Assembly (NCBI GenBank): GCA_902801845.1 | Contig: CADCJW010000005.1 | Location: forward strand, 100,440 to 164,439 | Reading direction: 5' to 3' | Source of the DNA: an uncultured Eubacteriales bacterium | Lineage (GTDB): Bacteria; Bacillota; Clostridia; Christensenellales; CAG-138 | Length of the DNA stretch: 64,000 bases | Shown: positions 40,715 to 48,218 of the stretch, piece by piece | How positions within the stretch are numbered: position 1 is the stretch's first letter | Layout of the letters: each line of letters opens with the position of its first letter | Translations under genes and position numbers: made by a program | The notes under the pieces: model-generated | Seen by the model: only the letters and a program-made list of their open reading frames with translations | What the model was told of the DNA's origin: nothing | Database searches by the model: none

Positions 40715-41500
40715 TCAGAACTTCACCGGGAGAGCAGCCTTCTTGCTGGCTCCGTTGTAAATCAGCACCACCTGGTAGAGGTACTTCTTATAGCCAGGAA
40801 AGTTGTCGCCCATGGCCCTCCCGTCACGGTAGATCTTCAGGGGATCCACGGTACGAAACCGCTTTACCGCGCGTTTCGGATCAAACTCACCGCTGTAGAG
40901 GTCTACGAACCGACAGACACCGGTCACAGTCTCAGCCCTCAAAGAATCCGGATCGCCGTCCCAGCCGTCCAGGATCATCTTCATGGCCATCTGGTATTTT
41001 TCCGGGCCAAGCTTTCTAAACTCTGTCAAAGATGCCGCGATGCAGGCAACTCGCTTTCTGCCTTTATGCTGGCCGTAATCGATACGCAGTCCGATCTCCT
41101 CATTAGCCTTCAGAAAACTCACTGCCTCCGGATCTCCGGCGAAGACCATAGCTCGCAGCTTCATGCCAATGCTGGGCGGTACGCCGAAGCCGCTCTGATT
41201 TGCGAAGAGCTTTGCTTCTTCCTGCTCTGTAAGATCTGAGTAGATCTTGCAACAGATCGGAAGTTCTTCGCCGCTGTTCTTGTCCACTCTGGCGGCAACC
41301 ACATGCTGGCCGTCGAACACGACATAGTGTCCATCGCGAAGGCTGACCTTGGGCTCATTAGCGATCCGCTCGTCAAAGGAATGAGAGATCCGTTTTACTC
41401 TCTCAGGATTCAAGCCCCTCTGGTATGTATTGCGAGGAATCTCCAGAAGAGCGCTGCTGACCATTTTCTCTTCAAACGGTCTGATAATATCTTCAGACAT
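40715..41500 (-). CDS. DUF6551 family (ParB-like) protein
   Basis: A 261-residue protein with the ParB/Srx-like beginning ALLEIPRNTYQRGLNPERVKRISHSFDER and DGHYVVFDGQHVVAARV (about residues 17-70), in which the GQH replaces the GxxR/GERR motif of true ParB. This matches the DUF6551 family found in clostridial mobile elements. The function is not established; DNA binding or maintenance of the element is inference. AGGAGG precedes its ATG, and a roughly 400-base structured leader lies upstream. Confidence 0.75.
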   Translation of the reverse strand: MSEDIIRPFEEKMVSSALLEIPRNTYQRGLNPERVKRISHSFDERIANEPKVSLRDGHYVVFDGQHVVAARVDKNSGEELPICCKIYSDLTEQEEAKLFANQSGFGVPPSIGMKLRAMVFAGDPEAVSFLKANEEIGLRIDYGQHKGRKRVACIAASLTEFRKLGPEKYQMAMKMILDGWDGDPDSLRAETVTGVCRFVDLYSGEFDPKRAVKRFRTVDPLKIYRDGRAMGDNFPGYKKYLYQVVLIYNGASKKAALPVKF

Positions 41501-41930
41501 TCTGCTTTCCTCCTTGTCTTGAATATGTACGAAGCAGGCACCAGGCCTGCTCCACTAAAACGTCCGTATCGGACGATTGTGTCGTTTATGATCTTTCCGT
41601 ATTTGTCCTCGACACCCCCGGAAACACAAGCTCTTTGCTTGTCTGGGAAATCTATCAGGCGTCCGGCAGCTTACCGGGTCCATGGGCCGTTTTACCCCTC
41701 CGTGGTTCTCACCGAGCCGCCTTTTGGGCGGAAGTCTCATTATGCTGTGATGGATCTTCGCCTTAATCCGGGAGCTGTCCGGCTCTTACAGGCCAGCTGC
41801 CGCTCTGATCTTTCGACCGTCCTCGCGTTGACTGCTGATGTGGCTCCTCATCACAGGTTCGTACCTGATGAATGTGTATTCGGTTGTCAAGGTGCTTTGC
41901 TTTCGCTGTAACAACTTTGTTGTTACGAGT
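41501..41930 (-). other. Long structured leader upstream of the DUF6551 gene, no ORF
   Basis: I find no convincing coding frame here. The minus strand shows several stems: GTAACAAC/GTTGTTAC (41908-41926), CCGCC/GGCGG (41717-41731), and CTCGGTG/CACGGAG (41698-41716). The G+C content looks higher than in the flanking XRE gene and in the cargo operon. It may be a regulatory leader, a non-coding RNA or part of a replication or transfer origin. Between 41,931 and 42,003 two imperfect repeats of GGGCCTACTTTA occur. Confidence 0.4.
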
Positions 41931-42003
41931 CATATTTTAGAGAAGAAAAAGCCGTTTGCCGTGGGCCCAGCGGGCCTACTTTATAGGCCTCGTGGGCCTA
42001 CTT

Positions 42004-42291
42004 TTACAGATTCTGAGCAATCAGTGACAGCTGTGAGATGACGGAAAGGACCTGTGTCCTTGTCATCTCCCGATCGATGCTTTTTCCAGTCAGCAGATAA
42101 TCTGTACTGACTTTAAGAATTCCAGACAGTTCTACGAGAATATCGATGGAACACGCCTTCGCTCCGCGCTCGATTCGACTGACATGGTTCTTGTCAATAC
42201 CGAGCCTGTCTGCCAGCTCCTCCTGAGTCATTCCTGCAAATTTCCTGCTTTCCTGGACTCTCTGTCCGAATTCCACCTGGTTGAAATACAT
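42004..42291 (-). CDS. XRE family transcriptional regulator
   Basis: A 95-residue repressor-like protein with a Cro/C1-type helix-turn-helix at residues 8-62 (GMTQEELADRLGIDKNHVSRIERG). The C-terminal 30 residues are helical. I start it at 42,291 (MYFNQVEF) with AAGGA seven bases ahead. It probably controls genes of the integration module. The 416 bases upstream (42,292-42,707) contain no gene; they hold the terminator at 42,505-42,577. Confidence 0.85.
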   Translation of the reverse strand: MYFNQVEFGQRVQESRKFAGMTQEELADRLGIDKNHVSRIERGAKACSIDILVELSGILKVSTDYLLTGKSIDREMTRTQVLSVISQLSLIAQNL

Positions 42292-42504
42292 ATCTTTGTC
42301 CTTTCCGCCTGCTGCGGAGAGCAGAAGATACATAGCCAGGATCCGGACCGCTCTTTGCTGCCTGAAAAGGGTGCACTAAAGAAAGGGTACCGATGCCGGA
42401 TTTTGAAAATGATCTTTCAAAACCGCTGGCATATGTATCCTCAGCCCTTAATGCATGTCAGGCCTTCGATATTTTGTTTGTATGTATTTGCCGGGGAATC
42501 AGGG

Positions 42505-42577
42505 AAAAAGAAAAAGGCCCCCGGCAGGAAGGAATCCCATTCAATAGATATGGTTATCCCTTCCGTGCCGGAGGCCT
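42505..42577 (-). terminator. Large-loop terminator after the small zinc-ribbon genes
   Basis: Minus strand GGCCTCCGGC with GGAAGG pairs with CCTTCC and GCCGGGGGCC across a 23-base loop, followed by TTTTTCTTTTT. Confidence 0.75.
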
Positions 42578-42707
42578 CTCATGTAATATATCTGGCTTAA
42601 CCTTCCGGTTTATATTCTCGGTATTGACCTGGAGAAGGACTTATGCAGCCTGTTTCATCTCAGCCTTTCCGTCGGATGCCGTTTGATTGTATGTTCAGGA
42701 TCGCAGT

Positions 42708-42914
42708 TCAGATTTTTACTGTTTCCTGTCCTTTCGGGGCGTATACATCGATCCGGTTGTGGCGACGCCCCATCACCTTACGAACCGATACTGCAAGACA
42801 GCGCTTACACTCAACCTTGATCATGCCTTCCGCATTTTTGAATCCGATCAACTGGGTGCCGCAGTTCGGGCAGTACCAGGAGAATGGATACCAGGTATCC
42901 TTGCATTCATCCAC
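42708..42914 (-). CDS. Small zinc-ribbon protein (Com-like), 68 residues
   Basis: A GTG-initiated protein with a CxxC...CxxC ribbon (YCPNCGTQ at 14-21, ECKRC at 35-39) and a basic C-terminus with RRHNRIDVYAP. Similar small ribbons occur in clostridial integrated elements and resemble the Com zinc-finger type. A role in nucleic-acid binding is inference. Its start codon lies inside a 45-bp tandem duplication; the upstream copy of the start encodes only 13 codons before TAA. Confidence 0.6.
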   Translation of the reverse strand: MDECKDTWYPFSWYCPNCGTQLIGFKNAEGMIKVECKRCLAVSVRKVMGRRHNRIDVYAPKGQETVKI

Positions 42915-42963
42915 TTCTTACCAGGAGAATGGATACCAGGTATCCTTGCATTCATCCACTTCT
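42874..42963. repeat. Perfect 45-bp tandem duplication over the start of a small gene
   Basis: Two identical 45-base units, 42874-42918 and 42919-42963. The unit carries the GTG start and the first codons of the zinc-ribbon gene, so the start region exists twice; the outer copy is closed by an in-frame TAA. Confidence 0.95.
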
Positions 42964-42983
42964 GATCCTCTCTTTCTCTGATA

Positions 42984-43193
42984 TCAGATGCCTACCGCAA
43001 TACGGTCTAAATTCTTATTGTCGCTGCGGCTCTGCGTTTTCAGAATGAGCGGTATCAGAACGGTATGCCTATGTTCCATGCTCTGTGTGACATTTCCACA
43101 TTTCTCGCATTCCATCCACCCGTCCGTCTCTTCAAGATACAGACCGCGGTTCACTGTGCCACATATCGGACAGCGTAAGTCGTATGACTTCAT
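42984..43193 (-). CDS. Small zinc-ribbon protein, 69 residues
   Basis: Starts MKSYDLRCPICGTVN with GGGAGGGG 9 bases before the ATG. Two CxxC pairs (CPIC at 8-11, CEKC at 29-32) form one zinc ribbon. The C-terminal half (IPLILKTQSRSDNKNLDRIAVGI) is hydrophobic then polar. It lies between the LexA-like gene and the other small ribbon gene in one leftward unit. Function unknown. Confidence 0.6.
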   Translation of the reverse strand: MKSYDLRCPICGTVNRGLYLEETDGWMECEKCGNVTQSMEHRHTVLIPLILKTQSRSDNKNLDRIAVGI

Positions 43194-43248
43194 GGGTCAA
43201 CCCCTCCCTTCGGGTTGCCTGAATATCAGGCAGATTGAACGTTGCAGC

Positions 43249-43869
43249 TTAAAGCGCCTTGATAACATGCTGTGCAATTCCCTGAACGGTGAGTTCCTTT
43301 ACCAGGATCCGTTTGTTGGGATACCTTTCCTGGTTCTGATATAGCAGGATGACGGAGTGGGAATCCGAATCTAATCCGCCGTACTTCTTCAGTGTATTGG
43401 AGCCCGTTTCGTCCAGTGCAACAACGATATCACCGATAACTGCTTCCGGCTGCTTTCTGATAACGACCAGATCCCCGTCTTCAATGCCCGCATCCACCAT
43501 GGAATCACCTGTCGCCTTCAGGATGTAGAATTCGCCTTTCCCGAAAAGGGACACGGGAAGGCTTACATACTCCTGAATGTTCTCTTCTTCCTCTTCCGGT
43601 GTTCCGCAGGGGATTGCCCCTACAACAGGCGCCGGAACAGTGCTTTCTGAGAACTTGCTGATCATCCGCGTTGTGATGGTTCGAGAAGCACCATCGTAAC
43701 GCAGCATACCGAGATCATTCATGGCAACCAGGTAGCGATAGGAGGTTGTCTTGGCGATTCCGACACCCTTGGCGATCTCATTCACCGAAGGGGCAGTATG
43801 CCTCTCGCTATAATACTGATCAACATATGCGCTGATTTCATTCATCAGCTGCTGGCTTTTGGATCTCAT
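43249..43869 (-). CDS. LexA-like S24 family self-cleaving repressor
   Basis: A 206-residue repressor. The N-terminal winged helix (about 5-70, PSVNEIAKGVGIAKTTSYRYL) binds DNA. The C-terminal S24 peptidase part has the catalytic Ser123 in GDSMVDAGI and Lys161 in SNTLKKY. The cleavage site is probably Cys88-Gly89 in VVGAIPCGTP, the Cys-Gly type used by UmuD, where LexA has Ala-Gly. DNA damage and RecA should therefore inactivate it, giving the island an SOS-linked switch. An operator covers its own promoter. Confidence 0.88.
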   Translation of the reverse strand: MRSKSQQLMNEISAYVDQYYSERHTAPSVNEIAKGVGIAKTTSYRYLVAMNDLGMLRYDGASRTITTRMISKFSESTVPAPVVGAIPCGTPEEEEENIQEYVSLPVSLFGKGEFYILKATGDSMVDAGIEDGDLVVIRKQPEAVIGDIVVALDETGSNTLKKYGGLDSDSHSVILLYQNQERYPNKRILVKELTVQGIAQHVIKAL

Positions 43870-43898
43870 GGCGGTATTCCTTTCATTGAGTCTATCAA

Positions 43899-43950
43899 GA
43901 ACGGTTCGTTCCAGATAAGGCTATTATACTCAGGATTCCGGAGAATGCAA
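43899..43950 (-). promoter_or_regulatory. Promoter and operator of the LexA-like repressor gene
   Basis: Minus strand TTGCAT (43945-43950), 16-base spacer, TATAAT (43923-43928). Directly downstream is the inverted repeat GAACG-N3-CGTTC (43899-43911), a LexA-box-like operator positioned to block transcription, so autoregulation is likely. A further inverted repeat, CGTTGACG/CGTCAACG, lies upstream at 43985-44008. Confidence 0.65.
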
Positions 43951-44009
43951 TAGGATCGGATGTGGTTTTTGCCCTAGGCAGGCGCGTTGACGCTTGCAAC
44001 CGTCAACGT

Positions 44010-44056
44010 AAAGATAAGAGGCCCCGGAGTTTGATGCTCCTTGGCCTCTTATCTTT
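44010..44056 (-). terminator. Terminator-like hairpin after the membrane protein gene
   Basis: A perfect 14-bp stem AAAGATAAGAGGCC / GGCCTCTTATCTTT encloses a smaller stem (GGAG/CTCC). There is no long T run beyond, so strength is uncertain. Confidence 0.6.
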
Positions 44057-44097
44057 ATCCAGATTATTCTTCTGCCTCAGCGAAAGGATCTTAACCT

Positions 44098-44718
44098 TTA
44101 TGCTGCAGTTTCAAATATACGTTTTTGTGTTTTAAGGTAATTCTGAAGATTTAGGATCGAATTATCTGTTTGACTACGTTCTTCTTCGGTAAGCTCCACC
44201 TTGTTGTTCTCTGCCAGCCGAATTGTATAGTCGTAAATTCGGTTAACAAGGGTATCAAGATCCTCAGTAGAGAGAACGATTTTGAATTTTTCATAGTCCT
44301 TATGCTTCTTTAACTCATCCAGAGCCATCATCAGTTTGTTAATGGTATCCAGATCCAGATTGCCTTTTCTGATCTCTGCGATATAGGCGCGGAGTGCTGT
44401 CCGAAATTGAGCAACCACTGCTGGCTCATGGGTTTTCACCTTATAGTAGATGTACCCGCCAACCGCCGCTGCTCCGGCAATTACGCCTCCTATAATGAGT
44501 CCCTTCTTGTTATTCTTTGCAAGCTGCAGCGCTTTCGCTCCGATGCCCTGCGCCTGTTCTGCGACCTTCAAGTCAACAGGATCTAAGTGCTTAACGATCT
44601 GTCCCTTATGGGGACCAATCGCGTATCTTACGACTCCACCTATTCTCCGGTATTCACCAGTAAGTAGTTTCGTCATGATATCAGCGGGAATATCAAATGC
44701 TTCCTGAACAATTGCCAT
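44098..44718 (-). CDS. Membrane protein with cytoplasmic helical domain, unknown function
   Basis: A 206-residue protein not assigned to a family by me. Residues 1-55 contain a folded segment (MTKLLTGEYRRIGGVVRYAIGPHKGQ), followed by one Gly/Ala-rich membrane span (about 56-76, GLIIGGVIAGAAAVGGYIYY), and a long charged helical C-terminus. The start is at 44,718 with GGAGG seven bases ahead. It begins 46 bases after the end of the MerR-like gene, so the two form a unit, perhaps a sensor-effector or an abortive-infection pair; this is inference. Confidence 0.6.
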   Translation of the reverse strand: MAIVQEAFDIPADIMTKLLTGEYRRIGGVVRYAIGPHKGQIVKHLDPVDLKVAEQAQGIGAKALQLAKNNKKGLIIGGVIAGAAAVGGYIYYKVKTHEPAVVAQFRTALRAYIAEIRKGNLDLDTINKLMMALDELKKHKDYEKFKIVLSTEDLDTLVNRIYDYTIRLAENNKVELTEEERSQTDNSILNLQNYLKTQKRIFETAA

Positions 44719-44764
44719 AATCATACCTCCTCGATAATAGGGCTTGTAAATTCTGCGAACACTG

Positions 44765-45454
44765 TCATTCGTCATCCAGGATCTTGTCTACCTCGATGTG
44801 TTCCGAATCATACACGCCGACCGGATATTCCCTAATCCATCCAGAGATCCTGAACTTCTTTTCGCATAACGGACATTCAATATCGTCTCCTGTGTCAAAG
44901 CTGTACACGATATCCGGCCCCATTCCGTTTTCTCTCTCGTCGCTGCTTTGATCGTACTCAAAATCCTCCAAGTCAATCTCAAGTTCTTCACCACAGTACG
45001 GACATTGAACATTTCGAATACGAGATACAGGCCGATAGCCGTATATGTCTTCGAAGTCAATAAACTCCTCACCCTCGGATTCTCTCTGAGTGATAATACC
45101 CCAATAGCGATCCGTATCAAATGTCTCAAACTTTGCTTCTCCGTCAAGAAGCTCGGAAAGAAGGGACAAGGAATTACGCTTTCTGGCAATATCGTCCTCA
45201 ATGTACTGCCTGCGCGAAATGATCGCTTCTTCGAGTGTGCACTCGCCATCTTGTAGCTTTCGGATATCGCTACAGGTCAGTCCGCATTTTGTAAGAACCA
45301 CAAGGCAGCGAAGGTTCTCATAGTCAGTCTCCGTGTAATTAGTGCCGCGATTCCCAGACGGAGGATTTTCGGGAGCAAAGACACCTTCTCGCTTGAACAG
45401 TTTAATACGATCTGCGTCAATGCCCAGTTTCTGCTGTATTTCTTTCGGTCTCAT
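44765..45454 (-). CDS. MerR-like HTH protein with zinc-ribbon C-terminal domain
   Basis: A 229-residue protein. Residues 1-75 form a MerR-type winged HTH (EIQQKLGIDADRIKLFKREGVF, then YTETDYENLRCLVVLTKCGL). The C-terminal half has two CxxC pairs (CPYCGEE and CPLCEKK), probably a zinc-binding sensor or structural domain that replaces the usual MerR effector region. The start at 45,454 has GGAGG eight bases before. It precedes the membrane protein gene and likely regulates it. Confidence 0.7.
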   Translation of the reverse strand: MRPKEIQQKLGIDADRIKLFKREGVFAPENPPSGNRGTNYTETDYENLRCLVVLTKCGLTCSDIRKLQDGECTLEEAIISRRQYIEDDIARKRNSLSLLSELLDGEAKFETFDTDRYWGIITQRESEGEEFIDFEDIYGYRPVSRIRNVQCPYCGEELEIDLEDFEYDQSSDERENGMGPDIVYSFDTGDDIECPLCEKKFRISGWIREYPVGVYDSEHIEVDKILDDE

Positions 45455-45545
45455 GATAACGACCTCCTTTCTGGGCACAGCATATCAAATGGGAACTTTG
45501 TCCCCGTCAAGACCTATTTTTTAAAATGTTATGAGTCAGAATTTG

Positions 45546-46520
45546 TTATAGCTTTTCTGCCACTTTCTGCACCAGTTGCTTATACTCTTCTTTGACATTG
45601 ACCGGTCCGTTGATCTCGACATCGCCGCCAAAGCCAAACACCCAGGAGTAGAACACGCTGCTGGGCACGACATCTACCTCGGCACGGAAATTCTCCATGT
45701 CATAGCAATAGGTGGTGACATCCTTGCCGAACTTGTCCAGGATTGCATCCATGACATCGTTTTTGCAGATGAGATCCACGGTGGTGAACTTCGTCCCGTA
45801 CATCCGGAAGCTGGTCTGAAGATATTTGTCGAAATCAAAGTCTGCGGGGAAGGGAAGCGCATCAGCCTCAAGGATATCCGGACGCCTCATGATCCGGTCC
45901 ACGCGGAAGGTGCCAATCCTCTTGCCGTTATCGAAAACGCCGACCATATAATAGAAATCGCCGTTCCATACAAGCTTATGAGGGCTGAACGTCCACGGCT
46001 TGCCATCGTTACGCAGCTTTGGCTCTTTCCGGACATCATACTTGAAATACAGGAAGGATATCTGCTTTCCGGCATTGATGGCTTCGTTGATGCCGTCAAT
46101 GATCAGATAGATGCTCTCGTTATCGTATTTGATGCGGTCCTCCGCAGCGATGTTCCGCTTCAAGTTCTCCGCCTGGTTCCGGCCAGCCATCTTTGAGAGC
46201 TTGGCCACCAGCTCCTCGCTTTTCTTCTTGGTGATGAACTTGGAGGATTCCACCGCATCGATCAGCAGCTTGATCTCCGCGATATCATACTCGCGGCTGA
46301 TCAGGTTATAACGCTTTTGAGAGGACATCACTTCCTGGATCTCCATGCCAAAAGAGCGTAGGGCAACCACATCGGCAGGGATCGTCTGCCGGTGGGCCTT
46401 GATGCCATATTCCTTTTCGAGGATCTCCATCAGCTGAGCCGTTGTCAGATAATGATCCTCGTCAGTGCGTTCATATAAAATTTTCGCTAAGTATAATGGG
46501 CGAAGTTTATCTTTGTCCAT
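45546..46520 (-). CDS. WYL domain-containing transcriptional regulator
   Basis: A 324-residue regulator with an N-terminal winged HTH (about 15-70, LTTAQLMEILEKEYGIKAHRQTI) and a WYL ligand-sensing domain (about 145-240, ISFLYFKYDVRKEP, SPHKLVWNGDFYYMVGV, FRVDRIM) plus the C-terminal WCX extension. WYL proteins are common regulators in defence islands, often sensing nucleic acids or nucleotides. It starts 25 bases after the stop of the 54-residue gene that ends the large operon, with GAGGAG before its ATG, so it may be the last gene of that operon. Confidence 0.88.
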   Translation of the reverse strand: MDKDKLRPLYLAKILYERTDEDHYLTTAQLMEILEKEYGIKAHRQTIPADVVALRSFGMEIQEVMSSQKRYNLISREYDIAEIKLLIDAVESSKFITKKKSEELVAKLSKMAGRNQAENLKRNIAAEDRIKYDNESIYLIIDGINEAINAGKQISFLYFKYDVRKEPKLRNDGKPWTFSPHKLVWNGDFYYMVGVFDNGKRIGTFRVDRIMRRPDILEADALPFPADFDFDKYLQTSFRMYGTKFTTVDLICKNDVMDAILDKFGKDVTTYCYDMENFRAEVDVVPSSVFYSWVFGFGGDVEINGPVNVKEEYKQLVQKVAEKL

Positions 46521-46544
46521 GATTCTCCTCTGGAAGATAACTAA

Positions 46545-46709
46545 TCAAAGTTCCTCCCGTTTAAGTGTGACAGAAATTAGTGGAGTACCATATTGAGGAT
46601 TAAACAAACTATTAATGTGTTCTTGATACCAATCAACAATCTGTTGATCGGTCATTTCACATCTTTCACCTTCTGTAATAACTGTTATCGTCACCACTTG
46701 CTTTTCCAA
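46545..46709 (-). CDS. Small 54-residue protein at the end of the defence-like operon
   Basis: TTG start at 46,709 with GGAGG eight bases ahead. The product begins MEKQVVTITVITEGERCEM and contains DQQIVDWYQEHI and GTPLISVTLKREEL, giving a compact beta-alpha-beta pattern with no repeats or low complexity. It lies 45 bases after GHKL protein 1 and 25 before the WYL gene, on the same strand. I do not recognise a family. The ribosome site, codon pattern and position make it a credible gene that is easily missed because of its size and start codon. Confidence 0.65.
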   Translation of the reverse strand: MEKQVVTITVITEGERCEMTDQQIVDWYQEHINSLFNPQYGTPLISVTLKREEL

Positions 46710-46754
46710 AGGGCCGTCCTCCTGTATTCGATTGTGTACGCAAAGAGTTTTCTC

Positions 46755-48218
46755 TTAAAATTTAGTCGATATCGTGTTAACAAAATCTTCAGCTGTTTTC
46801 TTATCGTACTCCTGTGTGATCAGGTCAAACACTCTTTCAAGAATTCTTCGCTGCTCCATTGTCAGCTTTCCATTAATGTTTAGCGCAATATACTTGGTCT
46901 GTGCTTTTTTTTGGCCAATGAGTAAACCAAGTTTCGAGATAAAATCTGTTTCTGCAAGCTCATCTGATTCACTCTGATCCATAAAGGAGCTTTCACCATA
47001 TTCCTCTGCATAACTGAAATCTTCAGAGTACAGATCATTTTCGTCATTAAGGTCGTCTACTTTTTCTGCTTCTGCTATTGCTTTTTTGGGGCTGGTCAAG
47101 CTCCTTTCATATGACAAGTGGCGAATTTTCTTGGAAACACCGGATGCCCAGTTCTTCAGTTCCTCAAGCAGTTCAAAGTAGGCCGCATTTTTTTCAAACC
47201 CATCACGTCGTGAGTTAGCAATTATTTCTTTATCGAGAATGTATAGTTCTCCAATCATCCATCCATTGAATCTTTCTTCCTTAAAAAGCGAGCTACATGA
47301 CCCCTTATCTCCGATTAAAATATTGCCTTGACGAATCCGGATCCCCTTGACCAGGTTGTCGATAATAGTACCGAAAAAGCTGGTATTTGCGTACCAAAGG
47401 ACTGCGCTAAGTGTTTCCCCCCTATGAAAAGACTCTATAGTCACGTCTTGAATAAGATCGTAGTTTCTTTTAACCCTATCGGCGATAAACGTATCTTCAT
47501 AAGCTTTGAACAGCTCGGTTTTATTGAGGAAAATATGATACTTAGGAATTGAGTAACCACTAAGTCGCATCTTCTCCTCAATTGTACGTCCCCACTTAAA
47601 ACTACTCGAAAAGTATATTGGAGCATGTTCTACAAGATAGTCATGAACACTATCAAGGTTAGTAAGCCCTGCTTCTTCCCACACACCTTCGAGTGAAACC
47701 TCAAAATACCTTCGATAAGCAGTTTCTTTATCAGTGTGAATGGTGACGATCCTATCCATCACATCTTCAACACTGACGCTCTCTGATGTACCAGGAAGTA
47801 AAAGATCCTTTAGTAATTTGGCATTAAACTCTATGATGGTGCAGCATTCCTCACCCTTATAGCTCGTCTTGAATGTCAACTTATCACAGTAGCTCAACCC
47901 AGCCAGCCTTCCGATGCCTCTAAATCCACGTGCAGTTTGATTACTCTTTTGTGAATTGCCAATATCTAGGAGTGTGGAAATCGCCGCATCGGCTTTGATG
48001 CCACACCCATTATCACGAATTACAACAGACCTATCCTCAGCATTAATCGTAATATCAATTCTAAGTTTATCCGAGAATTCTATTCCGGCTTCTATAGCAT
48101 CATCAAACGAGTCTACCGCATTTTGAATGTACTCTCGATACATATCAAGAGGTGAGGCATACATACCGTTCGTTAATGATTCCAACGTATATTTGCCAAT
48201 GACTAATTCACGTTTCAT
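46755..48218 (-). CDS. GHKL/Hsp90-like ATPase, paralog 1
   Basis: A 487-residue protein with an N-terminal Hsp90-type ATP-binding domain: N-box REYIQNAVDSFDD (Glu29, Asn33), DNGCGI (Asp69) and GFRGIGRLAG (98-107). The middle domain contains FKEERFNGWMIGELYIL and ANSRRDGFEKN, followed by an acidic stretch (about 395-430) and a C-terminal helix pair. It is a clear paralog of the gene at 60,512-62,044. Its start overlaps the radical SAM gene by four bases. Hsp90-like ATPases in prokaryotic islands act as conformational switches; its partner here is unknown. Confidence 0.88.
   Translation of the reverse strand: MKRELVIGKYTLESLTNGMYASPLDMYREYIQNAVDSFDDAIEAGIEFSDKLRIDITINAEDRSVVIRDNGCGIKADAAISTLLDIGNSQKSNQTARGFRGIGRLAGLSYCDKLTFKTSYKGEECCTIIEFNAKLLKDLLLPGTSESVSVEDVMDRIVTIHTDKETAYRRYFEVSLEGVWEEAGLTNLDSVHDYLVEHAPIYFSSSFKWGRTIEEKMRLSGYSIPKYHIFLNKTELFKAYEDTFIADRVKRNYDLIQDVTIESFHRGETLSAVLWYANTSFFGTIIDNLVKGIRIRQGNILIGDKGSCSSLFKEERFNGWMIGELYILDKEIIANSRRDGFEKNAAYFELLEELKNWASGVSKKIRHLSYERSLTSPKKAIAEAEKVDDLNDENDLYSEDFSYAEEYGESSFMDQSESDELAETDFISKLGLLIGQKKAQTKYIALNINGKLTMEQRRILERVFDLITQEYDKKTAEDFVNTISTKF

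Noticed and set aside
42874..42963. Possible CRISPR or iteron array
   Set aside because: Only two adjacent identical units without spacers; it is a simple tandem duplication.
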